In this document: in pieces, positions 36,001 to 46,918 of the stretch
How positions within the stretch are numbered: the stretch's first letter is position 1
How the letters are laid out: each line of letters starts with the position of its first letter
Notes under the pieces: model-generated
Told to the model about the DNA's origin: nothing
Seen by the model: only the letters and a program-made list of their open reading frames with translations
Databases searched by the model: none
Source: Sclerotiophoma versabilis
Lineage: Eukaryota; Ascomycota; Dothideomycetes; Pleosporales; Didymellaceae
Assembly: GCA_012274445.1 (NCBI GenBank)
Contig: JAAROD010000087.1
Coordinates: 806,001 to 870,000, forward strand
Direction: 5' to 3'
Length of the DNA: 64,000 bases
Made by a program: the position numbers and the translations under genes

Positions 36001-37072
36001 TGTCAGATACACCCAGCTGCTTAGATTCTTGGTTCGGATGTGCAACTAAGAAGTGGGCCATCTGAGCGAAATCTTCGAGGCTATGCCAGAGGCCATTCAG
36101 TTCTTGTGCGGTTACAGCCGTGACTGCCTTCTAGGAAGTTTTGCCAACGCCAGCTGTCCCTGTGATCCGCTGAAGTGACAGGACAGAATAACGCAGGCGC
36201 TAGATGGACTTCTTGGTATACTCGATGGTTGTCTTTTCTTTGGAACTGTGGTGGCTGGGGCGGTGCAAGTGCACTTAAAGATGCAGTGATGCAGCATGAT
36301 CTAGCGAGGCGAAAGGAGTAAACCAGAGCTTGTGAATAACTCAAGACAAACTAACCTTAATGTTCTTGTAGCAGTGCTTTGCTGCTTCATGGTCGCCCTT
36401 GGGAAGCAACATGAAGCCCACGCTGACAGCGGACGTAGTCCCTTTGGAGTCTGGACTAAGTTTCGTTAGAAAAGAAGCCTGAAATCAGGATGGCACCTTC
36501 GGGCGAACAAAAGGAATTGCAAATCTACAGGTGGGCGGAAGCAAATGGGGCAATATAACATTTGAAGCAGCGAATAGTAGCAGTCAACAGGTTATATGCA
36601 ATAAAGTCATAACTGTATTCCTGTTAATCAACTATACTCAGAAGTTGCTGTTGAACTTGTCGTTGCTGCCAAGTCCAATCCAACGCCTTTGCTCTTGGCT
36701 CGGATTCTGTATTCAGAAACACAGCAAAGGAAAACCTGTGATGAAGAAACAGTATGGTCAAATGTTAACTATTGAGGGAAACCCCAAACACCGCATCTAC
36801 ACCACCAACACCATGCGTGAACGCTCACGCTCCGCCCAAATGCTTCAATACGCACCACCTTAGCTCACCCACCGTGTAGAGATCAAACCTACTCTTAAAA
36901 CCCCTCCACAAATACCTCGCTAGCCGCACACCAAATTACGTGACCTCCATTGCACTACCGGCCAGCACAATGAAGTTAGTTACACCGGAGAAGGTCAAGT
37001 TGTAGAATCTATCGGACGCGAAAGTATGAGCAGCCCTGTAAAGATGTATATGGATTTTTGAGCATCAAAACT
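33029..37072. other. Gene-poor region with decayed reading frames
   Basis: No intact gene is recognised in 4 kb. On the minus strand, several stretches read like protein but are interrupted. One is around 34640-34430 (with TCTTWNWPYQIVDKTTL and DSSVLDTIQCLLFDTL), one is a 98-aa frame at 34960-34664, and one a 110-aa frame at 36045-35713 (with SSWVYLTTWDVLVGAMLEIN). They lie in order on one strand but in different frames with stops between them, and I found no consistent set of splice sites. The simplest reading is one or more degenerated minus-strand genes, possibly of a large fungal hypothetical family. Up to about 33400 the region should hold the MFS promoter. Confidence 0.4.
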
Positions 37073-37611
37073 CTACATGAAGTACTCCTGCGCCACAAGC
37101 TGACCCCAGTCACCACCTATGCTGCTGCCGATGCCAGGCGAATTGCCTAGTCCAATCAGCGTGGAACTTAGAGCATACACGCCGGCATAACTGGCGCCGA
37201 AGAGGAAGATGGTAATAAGGGTTGAAATAGCGAGCGTGATCTCCACTCAGTAGAGTGAAGATGGTGAGGCACTCGGCGATACGGGGCTGGGAAAGATTGA
37301 AAGGTACCAGTATCGAGAATTTGCAATGCGAGGAACGGCTAGATATAAGAAGCAAACGAACGACCAATGTTGAAACCTTGATCTTGAATTGTGGTATCTC
37401 TTACCGCTTTGTAAAGTCTCTGAAAGGCAAGCACACGTCGTATGACATTGCACAACGCCGTGTGCCAGTTTCCCAGCCATTCTATGTTTAACTTAGGGCC
37501 GTTGCAAACAATCATAGCGAGGATTAGAAGCTGCAAAGAGAACTTCGCAATGTATATTGACTGTCTTGGTGTTGCGGAGCGGGGTTGTTGTATCATGCGT
37601 GTTGAGCTCAA
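37073..37611 (-). pseudogene. Possible remnant of a multi-pass membrane protein
   Basis: From an in-frame ATG at 37596, the minus strand encodes a short basic N-terminus and a hydrophobic segment (SLQLLILAMIV). Further downstream another frame reads ITLAISTLITIFLFGASYAGVYAL, clearly membrane-like, and continues to a stop at 37075. Between the two, the reading passes through other frames: a plausible GTAAGA...TAG intron and then an apparent one-base slip or in-frame TGA near 37250. Either the gene has introns that I could not resolve or it has been inactivated by a frameshift. A MARVEL-type or similar small membrane protein is possible, but no family is assigned. Confidence 0.3.
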
Positions 37612-37990
37612 TACCTTGGAGATGGACCAGTAGGCCTGTCAAATCGCTTTACTCTCTGCTATTCTCATATTATAATAGAGATTAGGAGACAGAATCTTGT
37701 CCCAATTTTGAGCATACCTCTTTATTTAGAATCGTGTGGATGAGCTATAGGGAGTGGCTGTCGATGCGAGTTATGTGAGTGCTGAATTGTGTTGCAGGTG
37801 AGGCGAACTAGACACAATCAATAATTCTAGTATTGGGCTTCCCCCTGATGGTATTTGTTCTTCTATGTTTCCCATTTCACGTGTCGATCAAGACCAACTC
37901 GCCATGTTGTCAACTTTCCCCCTTGCCCTGCTCCTCGCTACAGTCCACTATTCGCTACAACAGACAGCAAAAACATCTCTTGTGCATTTA

Positions 37991-38476
37991 CTAAGCACTG
38001 CGAACAGTTGACCTGTTGTTCTTCGCCTCAAAACGACGAACGAGCTCAAAGTCCTGACCAACATAGTTTCTGGAGCTTCCTGACTCAAGCTCCAGTTCTT
38101 TACCAGCACCTGAATCTTTGAACTCCGGTACAATACGAGCACCTACCCGCTGTATAAAATTGCCACATCGATCACCCTTCAAGGAGGCCCAAGTTCCTCA
38201 AAGGGAACCGGGAAAGCGTTGTCCCGTTTCATAGTCAAAAAGGCGCATGTCGTACAGCAAGTGTACATCAGCAGGCCTCCTATTAGATACAATCGCGACG
38301 ACTACAAAGCCGGTATCGATCCAAGTCTTTGCAATTATGACTGTGGGGTCGGTGCAAGCGGCGTTGTAGACTAGCCCATGTGTAGACTTGTGGGAAATTA
38401 AAACCAGGTCAATGGTCTGCTGGTAGCTCTGCGTTCTTCCGCAAGCCATGTTTGACATCAAGGGCGAGTCAGCCAT
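37991..38476 (-). pseudogene. Hypothetical gene interrupted by one in-frame TGA
   Basis: Two minus-strand frames, 38476-38198 (starting MADSPLMSNMACGRTQ) and 38182-37991 (ending KNNRSTVRSA), are in the same reading frame, separated by a single TGA at 38200-38198 and five sense codons. The joined reading is about 160 codons of protein-like, hydrophilic sequence with no recognised domain. No usable intron covers the stop: the nearest GT...AG pair would be about 32 bases with a poor donor. The TGA is followed by GGA, not the CTA context linked to stop readthrough. A CGA-to-TGA change would explain it. It could instead be a sequencing error in a live gene. Confidence 0.4.
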
Positions 38477-38826
38477 GGTCCCAGATCTTACGCGGACACA
38501 ATCTCACGCAAAATACTAAGTCTTCTCCAGCTTTCTTTGTACAAGGAAATACGGGTTGGCGACGTTGTATGTATTGCAGTCCTTGGCATCTGAGAGCCCC
38601 ATGTTGGAAAGTAGATCACGCTGAGTTGGGGACCAGGATGGACGAAACAAGATAAGGAATTGGTATACTGCTAGCCTTTCTGTCTCACAGAAGCCGTTGA
38701 TGGTGGCTATCCACAACGGAGGGGCTGAAAACCCACCAAAAATTTCCCAAATAAACCGAACGCCTTACGCGGGATATCATATGCATCTCCTCCAGACGTT
38801 GTATGCAAACAAATCACAAAGCAGTC
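38477..38826. other. Short intergenic region, no gene seen
   Basis: Between the interrupted hypothetical frame and the 3' end of the DUF300 gene. It holds only short frames. Confidence 0.6.
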
Positions 38827-40643
38827 CTATATCCACTTTGGAGGCTGGTCTCCACCATCTTGTGGCCTCTGAGCCGGGCGTGTCGCACCAGCAAACATAT
38901 CCCACTCTGTGCTGGGCCTTACAGCACTCTGTTCTTGGTAGTATCTGGGCCTTTCGTAGTAGCTGTTCTCTGTTGCACCTCCATGATACGTTGTATCCTG
39001 CTGCTCGAAGTTCTGGAATTTCTTGTCTCCGTATCCTTGATGCACTACGCCGTATTCCTGTCCTGGAGTCGGCGCTTGCGGAAGACTGTCTGGGTTTGGA
39101 GAACTTCCGTAAGCATGTGTTCCAGGTCCGTAAGCGCTGTCGTACGGGGTTGAACCCTGATGCACATACGGATTAGCTTGCGCGTCACTCAGAAGACCTG
39201 TAGTATCTGAGTCGCCAAACCCTTGATTCTTCTTCATATGTGCAGATGCAATGATAGGCTCGCCGTTGCCTGCAAATGTCGGGCCATTGTAGCTGGTATC
39301 TGTGGTAACAGGCTCCAGCTTCGTTTGATACGAAGGGTCGTTCTGGCGGTGTCGTGCGCCATAGAAGAGCCAACGGAAACCGCGACCGCAGGCTTTGATG
39401 ATGTCCCATGGATTCAAAGCATCTAGAAGAGCGCGTGCTGGTCCGTTCGCGTACTTGGTTGGTTGCGCCGAGTACCCGTCGATAGTAGTGTCCAACGGGC
39501 TCTGGCGTTTGAGATCGTACGGTTTCCAAGGGAATGCGAACAGATGTAGTATGGCGAAGATGGCCATCTCAACGCAGGTAAGCATCGAAGGGATACCGAT
39601 GCGTAGGTCTGGGCCAGCAATCTGGTCAGTTGCCTTCAAGGGACCACCTTCAGCCGTCAACAGCGAGATGATCCAGCTCTGCCAGAAGCAGAAGAAGATG
39701 ACGAGCTTGATGCAGAGCACCTTGAGGAACGGTCGATGCGGGGCCAGGTCGTCCTTCAACTGGATGTAGAACTGTACAACGCAGTACATGGCGATGGTAA
39801 CGGACAAGGCCTCGAAGCCTGCGACCCAGATGTATGCATATCGAGGGTCCTTGGAGCTCATGCAGTAGCGACCCTGCGTCTGTGCAACGACGGCGACAAT
39901 GGTGAAGAAGGGTCGGACGAAGCAGTATTGGAAGATGCTAATCCAGACGACCTGGGGTCTTGTTAGCTAGTGCACGAGTCGGAGCCATGTGCACGTACGT
40001 TGAACCACGTCAGCCCGCTCCTTGGCTTCCTCAGCCATCCCCTGTCCTCGCCGCCTGAACACTTCTGCATCCAGGTAATTGGCCAGACCCAGTTTTTGGG
40101 CTCGACGTTTCTAAAGTACTCCTTTTGTTCGTGGAGGTTTGGGGCAATGTAGTGGCACATGAGGGTAAAGAAGCTGGCAATGGCGAAGGCTTCGTAGCAG
40201 TCTCGCAGAACTTCGAAATAGATGGCGTTCTTGTAGTGAAGGTAGCTGAGGAAGGACACGACGGCGTATATGGGGATCATGACGAGGATTCGAATGATGC
40301 TGTGGTTGTCAGCCTCTGTGCTACTGCAATAGGTGTGCGTACATACTGCTTCTGCTCATACGGCTTCAGGTAGTGGGTGGCATGCCGTATGATGAGGAAG
40401 AAGGCAATGATTACTGAAAGGGCGCCGAATGTGGCTGAAATAATGAGGCCGAAGTGGTGGAAGGTGAGCGCCTTCCATAGTGGCTTTTCGCTAACTGTTC
40501 GTGGTCAACGTCTGCTGTGCCAACACTTATCGCAGTTACCTACTCGTCTCGTGTTCGTATATGTCGCTCTTGCATTCTGCTCTTCTACCAAGGTGTGGGA
40601 GAGGGTCGAACTGTCCCGAGCGTGTCCACAAGTGTGCATTCAT
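38827..40643 (-). CDS. Ost-alpha/TMEM184 (DUF300) membrane protein
   Basis: Five exons are inferred to the stop: 40643-40544, 40494-40347, 40299-39999 and 39951-38827 are the four coding blocks I can place, with phases that agree, giving about 557 aa. The membrane domain has about seven hydrophobic segments with family hallmarks: LTFHHFGLIIS, HATHYLKPYEQKH, RDCYEAFAIASFFTLMCHYI, EPKNWVWPITW, SGLTWFNVVWISIFQYC and KVLCIKLVIFFCFWQSW, then GIPSMLTCVEMAIFAILHLFAFPWKPY. The C-terminal 200 residues are a disordered Gly/Pro/Tyr/Gln-rich cytosolic tail. Homologues include the organic solute transporter alpha subunit and vacuolar-membrane proteins of plants and fungi. The first exon is the weakest part: donor GTAGGT with acceptor CAG gives an open join, but an alternative GTAACT/TTAG pair is also in frame. 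Treat the N-terminal 33 residues as tentative. (The count in this model is four exons.). Confidence 0.9.
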
Positions 40644-42845
40644 GGCGCGTCGAGTGCAGGCTCAGCATCGGTCGTGGGCGGAGACTGGCGGTGCAGATGT
40701 GCGGGCGGCGCGTGTGAGAGCAGGCGTGGGCGTGGGCGTAGGCACGGGCGCTCCTGCTATGTTGGTTGGCTTGCAGAAGAGGTCAGCGACGCCATGGGGG
40801 CAGCATCAGGAGAAAGGCAATGTCGCGCCGGGCGATGCAATCTTTTTCAGCGAACGCGCTGGTCAGGAATGAACGTTTCAGCGACCCGCAGGGTGACGAC
40901 GATTCGCGGCAGCGCGCCCTGAGTCCCTGCATGGCGGGTAAGCCTTGCGTGGTGGCGTCTCGATGCCGCTCATGCGACCTGCAATTACCATCTTCACACC
41001 AATGACACCCGTTTTCTCTATTCCCACCAGTTCTTATTCGCGGCGCTTGTGGGCTTGTTGACAGGCGCTGTTGCAGGATCGACGTTGCATAGTATTGCGC
41101 CACCCCGTCAACGGCCAGGCTTGGGAAGCTTAGCCGCTGCTGTCACCGCCCTCAGCGCTGAACACTGTGTTGCGCCTGTTTCAATCAACTTTGGTTCCTG
41201 GAACCTCCTCGCAATGCGAAACATGACAAGGAGCTGCCTCGCGAGTTCCATGCCCGTTTCGCACTCTTTGTAACGTTGTTACACCATGCACAGCCACAAA
41301 GTGCCCCACTGTCAATCGCCGTCAGGAACCAGCACCACCCCACCCTTGTTGAATCGCTACGTTTGAGAGAGCGGATGTTCGGATGCTGGACGAGTGCAAG
41401 CTCCAGCGACTGCAGGGCACGGTAGTGAGAGTCATAGACAGCACAACAGTAGGACAGTCACAGTGACCCCTTACTAAACCGCGGCAGGTGCAACAGCGTC
41501 CACACGTCCGCCATGCAAACCTCAAACACAGCCAAGTATGGGCCAGACTACAATCAGGCAGAAGCGACTGTCTAGCCAGCTCACATCATTAAAAGATATG
41601 GTCATCTGGTACTGTCACACGAAAAATCTCCCTCAAACCCCATACCTACTCGCTTTGCCAAGAGGTACTTCACGGACCTGTCTTTAGCTCTTGTATATCT
41701 GACGCAATGTGAAAAACTTCGAGAGATTAAATACGACTGTCTGCACATAGCCACAACTTCACATAGATCATTGCGCCTGAGCGAGCTGGGCGACTGCGCC
41801 TCTCCTCCCCCAGCTACACAATTAATTGGGCCCATTAGAAAAGTTCATATCCAGGCTTGAGCCAAACTTGCTCACCCTCGTAAATGTATTAAATGCCTTG
41901 AATGCGTCTCCAGGATCAGCTCAGGTATCGAGACCTGCGAGCATGACAATACAAGTCAAGTCTCACCAACATCAAGTCGATGTCAAGGTGATAGTTGCTG
42001 AATGGCCTGACATCTTGTAACTTTACGGTATCTTGCTTCTCTGTCATCAGACACCTGGTTTACACGTGCATTTCGCCTCGACCAAGCTCTACATCCGAGC
42101 GGCCTCAAGGAATGAAGCATCTTCAACCAAATTTCCTTGGTTTAATGAATGGTGAGCAAATCAGTACGATTTTGACGATAGGTGGTTATTAAGCCAACAA
42201 CTACATCCTCGTACGCGTGGACGAGCTCAATCTGTACGTCGATAACTTTATGCACGACACATAGTCTGGCCCACTCACACAGAGTAACCTTCTCATTCAC
42301 ACTCTCAACGATTTTTCGACCGTTCGCAAACTCTTCCTTCCTTACATGCGCCAGGGCGCCACGCCTTCACATCACTTCTGCGGAACCGTACGCTTGGGAT
42401 CCTTCTGTAGAAACCCTCTTGTTTCAGACGACTAGGTATCCAGGATCATACAGCCTCATTGTGGAACAATCCTAATGCTTCTAGCATAAAACTATGCAAA
42501 GAACACAGACTCACAGTACTTCTTTTCCCAGTAGTTGCCGCGCGGGGTTTTTTTTGAATGACCTCCACAGACTTGCTGTCATTTAGAGACCAGAAGACAT
42601 TCAATTTTCCGTTGGACCGTAGTTATAAACAGCATGCGAGTTTTATTACGTTGTCAAGCTGTAAAGAGTACAGTGACGGCTTAGGGTATGGCAAATTTAT
42701 GCCTTCCACTGAAGTGAAGGTGATGTGACAATGTCAACAAACAACGCCACCCAGCAAGACGAGAGCACCCCACCACATTTTCTTAAGCTTCTTCTTACAC
42801 CCTCATACACAAGCCACTTCGGTTGACGTGATCATTCCTTCCAAC
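40644..42845. other. Intergenic region, no gene seen
   Basis: Upstream of the DUF300 gene the sequence is GC-rich to about 41200, with G-rich GGGCGTGGGC-like repeats near 40725-40750. Beyond that it has ordinary composition and only short frames. I see no domain-like translation on either strand. Confidence 0.55.
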
Positions 42846-43563
42846 ATGCAGACCACGCGTCTCCTCGCTGTCCCTGGGGGTATACGATCGACGCGCTCCT
42901 CTTCTCAAGGCCTGACTGACTTGAGCTCCAGAAATTCGAAACCGCATCTACGACTTCGCCATCCAAGATGTACTTAGTAAGCCTACACTGCCTAGCGTCA
43001 CCAACCTACACAACAGATGGCCAACGGTTGAAGCAGCTCAGGACTTCGCTCATTGATTCCTTCGTAAGTAGCACCTCTACAAAAGGTCTTACCTAGGCTT
43101 GACGCAAACATACCGTCAGGTGCGTGAGGAGTTTCTGCCCCTCCACCAAGCTCGCGTCCCGATTACTGTCCGTTTGCCGGAAATCAATGACTATGCCACT
43201 ACCTTCGTCCGCCGTCTTCGAGTCGCAAACATCAAGCTGCAGATTACGTACGAGCGGCTGCTTGAAGATTACGACATCCGGGAACTGGTATTGCTGAGCG
43301 GAGACTTGCCTAACATCACGATTGACTTGGACAACGCAAACCACCCACAAATGTTACGGCACTTCTTTCGCCATCTGCACCCATATACCATGTTTCGTAA
43401 CTACATTGCTGAGCATGCCGACAAAGTCCTTGTTCATCCAATCGTGCTACGCGGAAATGGACGGAAGGAGCCAGTCTACGAAGCCCAAGCGCTGGATGTA
43501 ATTGTGAAGGTTTCCTCTCAAGAGTGTTGGATGGGACCGTCTGTCGAGTTGGATATAACATAA
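42846..43563 (+). pseudogene. 2EXR / F-box-like protein, broken or with unresolved introns
   Basis: A start at 42846 encodes MQTTRLLAVPG. A GTATAC...CAG intron then leads into EIRNRIYDFAIQDVL, completing the LP.EIR..IYDFA motif of fungal 2EXR/F-box-like proteins. A second open block from about 43070 to 43563 carries another hallmark of this family, YLGLTQTYRQVREEFLPLH, and ends MGPSVELDIT. I cannot join the two blocks cleanly. The first frame meets a TGA near 43054. A GTAAGC...CAG intron from 42978 leads to a frame that is out of phase with the second block. Either an intron was missed or a frameshift or nonsense change has broken the gene. Function is unknown; the full product would be about 220 aa. 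Confidence 0.55.
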
Positions 43564-44327
43564 GAACAGGAGCTGGAGAAATGGCGAGGTGCTTTGGGAC
43601 TCCAAAAGAATTTCCGTATCTGGCCCTGTCGGTAACGCAACTGAGCAGTCGGGTAGATTAGACACACTTCCATATTGTCTGCTGCATACTGTAACTGCTT
43701 CAACTAGTACCTCTAAGATATCAAGGAAAAGGTTGGAGGTGAACTTCTTCGTAGTGAAACAAAAACTTTTCAACAAATCTAGGCATTCAAATTTCTTGTG
43801 TCTGCAACTGAAGGCAGATTGTCGTATGAATAGCGTACGCTCTAGACGAGATTGGTCGGGGTACTCAATGCCTTGAGTCGATAGACTGGATGTATACATA
43901 GAGATTATTCAGAGAGCATTGGATGAAGATATCTGTGGCAAAAGCGAGATATCGTTTATTTGGGAAAACGTCAGAGGGAGCTTGAGTTGCCGAGTGGTGT
44001 CGATCGCTCAATTCAGACCCTTTACATGGTGATTTGTCATTAGGTAGGTGCCAAAGCGGGTTTGAAACAGATATACTGTTTTGGAAAGGGTCGTATCTAC
44101 TTTGCACCTGGCCAAATTTCGATACATGGCAGATTAGTCACGACTGGACTGGAGTCATGGTCGAGTGTTTAGTGAGTTCTGGTATGGCGAGGCACTATTG
44201 GTTGTGATCACACAGGATATCTTTGGAAAATTTACTGAGATGTAGTTATTTGAAGCCTCTCAGTGGGGGAAAACGAAGTCGGGCGGTTTATGTCAAACAA
44301 GTTCGCACTCTTCAAGTCAGTGCTAGA
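43564..44327. other. Intergenic region, no gene seen
   Basis: Between the 3' ends of the F-box-like locus and the amidase gene. Short frames only. Confidence 0.6.
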
Positions 44328-46417
44328 CTAGGCAACATCTGCCCATAACAGTCTTGCATCCTCCCTAGCACCTTCCCCTCTTGCAATGACAATCACCATG
44401 GCCCTCTTCGGCGGTAATGGCTTCAGATCCCAGCCCAGATACTCCTGTCGCACTGGTCTGTGCGCCAGCTCTACGCTCCACGACTCTGTTGCGATCTTAT
44501 TCCTCCACGCCTCCTGTCCGTCAACGAAGATCTGCACCTCTCTATTTTTGCCATCAACAAAGATGTTTCCATTGATATCGAACTTGACCTTCCCCTCTTC
44601 CAGCCTCGTCGTCTGGATATCCACCGAGAGATTCAAACTCATTGTACATTGCTCCTGCTGGGTATCCTTTCTTGCAACATCCGTCTCGAGCGGCGCTAGG
44701 GGCGGACTGATCCTTCTATTCGTCGCTTGCTCAAACGCATATGCGTACTCCAGCAATTTCGGGTCGTCATACGCTCTCCCTGCGAACGTGATGTTGACAG
44801 GCATACCCTTGCCCTCCAGGACGCCCATCGGTACACTCACCGTCGGTACGCCAAGATGACGTATAGCTCTGTTGCCGTTACTGTACTTGACGCCGTTTTG
44901 CAAACTGTGCTTTGTACTCTCCAGACTGAACTCAAGATCTGCAAGTCCTACGTCGCCTTGTGCTGGGAATGCAATGACGTCTAGGTTATGTTCTGTCATC
45001 CAGTCTTCCAGGTCGCGCTTGCGCTGGGCCTCGAGCGCTTTGACCGCGTCTTCAAGACCAGGAACATCGAAGACTGATTCGCCTTCGATTTGTTGCAGGA
45101 GCGAAGGGAGACCGGGGTAGTCGATCCAGTTCCGTACTTCGAGGAAGGTATCTGGGATGTACGGCCTAGGCTTTGGGAACAGCATAGTCGAGTCCTCAAT
45201 GTCTTTCAGGCTCTTGATTCTGGGGTCGTTGTTTTGTACGAGAAAGTTGTTCCATGCTTTCGCAATCAGAATACCACGCTCGACGTGATTCCAATTTGAT
45301 GGTGCGCCGACAACGTTATTGGCCTCGTGGGAGACAGAGTCATTCTCATAGTTTGTGACCAATGGGAAGTCGGTGTAGATTACTTTTGCGCCAAGGGATT
45401 CCAGGTCTTGAGCCGTTTGTTTCCACACAGCGATGACTTCGGGTGAGACATGTGTGGGCTTCGCGTGTGGATCAGAGTCCTTTTGGCCAACGTACAATTT
45501 CGGTACTCCTACTCTTTTGCCAACCAAAGCGTTTGCATTCTTTAGCGATGAGTATTCGATCTTCGGCGGTCCAGGAATTGGGACGAACTTCTGTTCTCTG
45601 TAAAAATCGCCTTTTGTCTCTCCTTCCGGTACGGCGATGACGTCCAGAAGGGCCAACATGTCGCTGACTGAGCGTGTGTATGGCGATGGCACATCACATG
45701 TCACATACAACGGTACAAGGCCTCTGCAGCTCAGGGTCCCTTTCGACGGTGTGTAGCACACAAGGGCGTTATTACTGGCAGGACTTCGCCCAGAACTTAC
45801 TGTTTCGCTTCCCAGCCCAAATACTGCCATGCTGCTCGCTAAAGACGTCGCCGCACCATTCGATGAGCCTGATGAGAAGGCTGCGGTGAGGTACTTTGAG
45901 TTGTACGGCGACTCTGCACGCCCATACATTCCCCTTTGCATGCCACCAGCAGCCATAGGCGGCATGTTGGTCTTTCCCAGAAGCACTGCACCAGCATCCC
46001 GTAGTCTCTTTGCAAGGGTCGAATCTTCATTTGACATGACGCCTTTGAGAGCGGGAGAGCCATCGGTAATGCTAAGACCAGAGTACTTGTAGCTGTCTTT
46101 GATAGTGTAGGGAATGCCTTCTAAAGGACGAGGCGGTAGCCCTTGGGCTCTCCTAACATCAGAGGCTGCCGCTTCTTCGAAGACTTTATCGTTGAAAACG
46201 GTGAAAGCATTAAGATTTCCAGCAATGTCGTATGTTGCGATGCGATTTAGATAGCTGGTTACAAGGGATGTTGATGTTGTTGCTCCCGAAGCAAGTGCGG
46301 TTAAGTGTGACGAGATGTCTGCTTCAACAATGTTAAAGACATCTTTTGGTGAAGTTGGAGAAGCCTATGACCTATCAGTGGGTCATTAAACATTATTCGA
46401 CGTACAATACCAACCAT
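44328..46417 (-). CDS. Amidase signature family hydrolase
   Basis: Two exons: a 12-base first exon (46417-46406, coding MVGI), a GTACGT...TAG intron, and a long exon 46364-44328, giving 682 aa. A TATA box 74 bases upstream supports this start; the long exon itself has no usable ATG before the conserved region. The amidase Ser-Ser-Lys triad is visible: Lys93 in GIPYTIKDSY, cis-Ser171 in SSGSSNGAA, and nucleophile Ser195 in GSETVSSGRSPAS. The usual GG of the oxyanion loop (GG-S-I-R) is replaced by VS, which is unusual. About 100 residues after the amidase core form a C-terminal extension of beta-rich character (KFDINGNIFVDGKNREVQI) not typical of the family. Amidases cleave amides of carboxylic acids to acid and ammonia; the substrate is unknown and the altered loop may affect activity. 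Confidence 0.9.
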
Positions 46418-46490
46418 AACGTAGTGCCTCCTTGGTCGGATAAGCTTGTTGATCGCCAGATGATGCTGAATATTAGTGGTGAAGTGCTCT

Positions 46491-46498
46491 TATTTATA
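46491..46498 (-). promoter_or_regulatory. TATA box of the amidase gene
   Basis: On the minus strand this reads TATAAATA, 74 bases upstream of the ATG at 46417. It supports transcription across the four-codon first exon. Confidence 0.6.
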
Positions 46499-46918
46499 CT
46501 TCTACCAATTTTAGCCGTGTCTGAAGCCAGTGTCTGGTCTCCGAAACGCACTTTGTTATCTGCGAAGGATGTTCGGAGTGCGGTGTAGTCGGCGTAGTCG
46601 TGTTGATACTTTCCCCGCTTATCAGTAGTCGGCTGGACCTGCTATGTACGGTTAGCCTACTGGTTGAGTTCAACTTCAGGAACCCTTTCATATGGACTTG
46701 GTGTTCTTGAACCCTTTTGAGTTCCTTGACTTGCTACCTCAACATGCTGACAGATTTCAATGGTATCGCTACACTGTGCAATCCTCTTTTTTTGCTCAAA
46801 CACGCCTGCTAAACTTGACAGCGAATATGTATACATTTAACAACCCGCCCCCCAAAACATAAGCTTTATCAGTACCAGACCATACCGTCAAGTTCTTTGG
46901 CGATATCACTAGCGTCTA
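46499..46918. other. Intergenic region, no gene seen
   Basis: Upstream of the amidase gene and downstream of the Pex11-like gene. No frame of note. Confidence 0.65.

Noticed and set aside
40681..40760. GGGCGTGGGC-type repeats as a possible minisatellite or regulatory array
   Set aside because: Only two or three imperfect units are visible, which is within what GC-rich promoter DNA shows.
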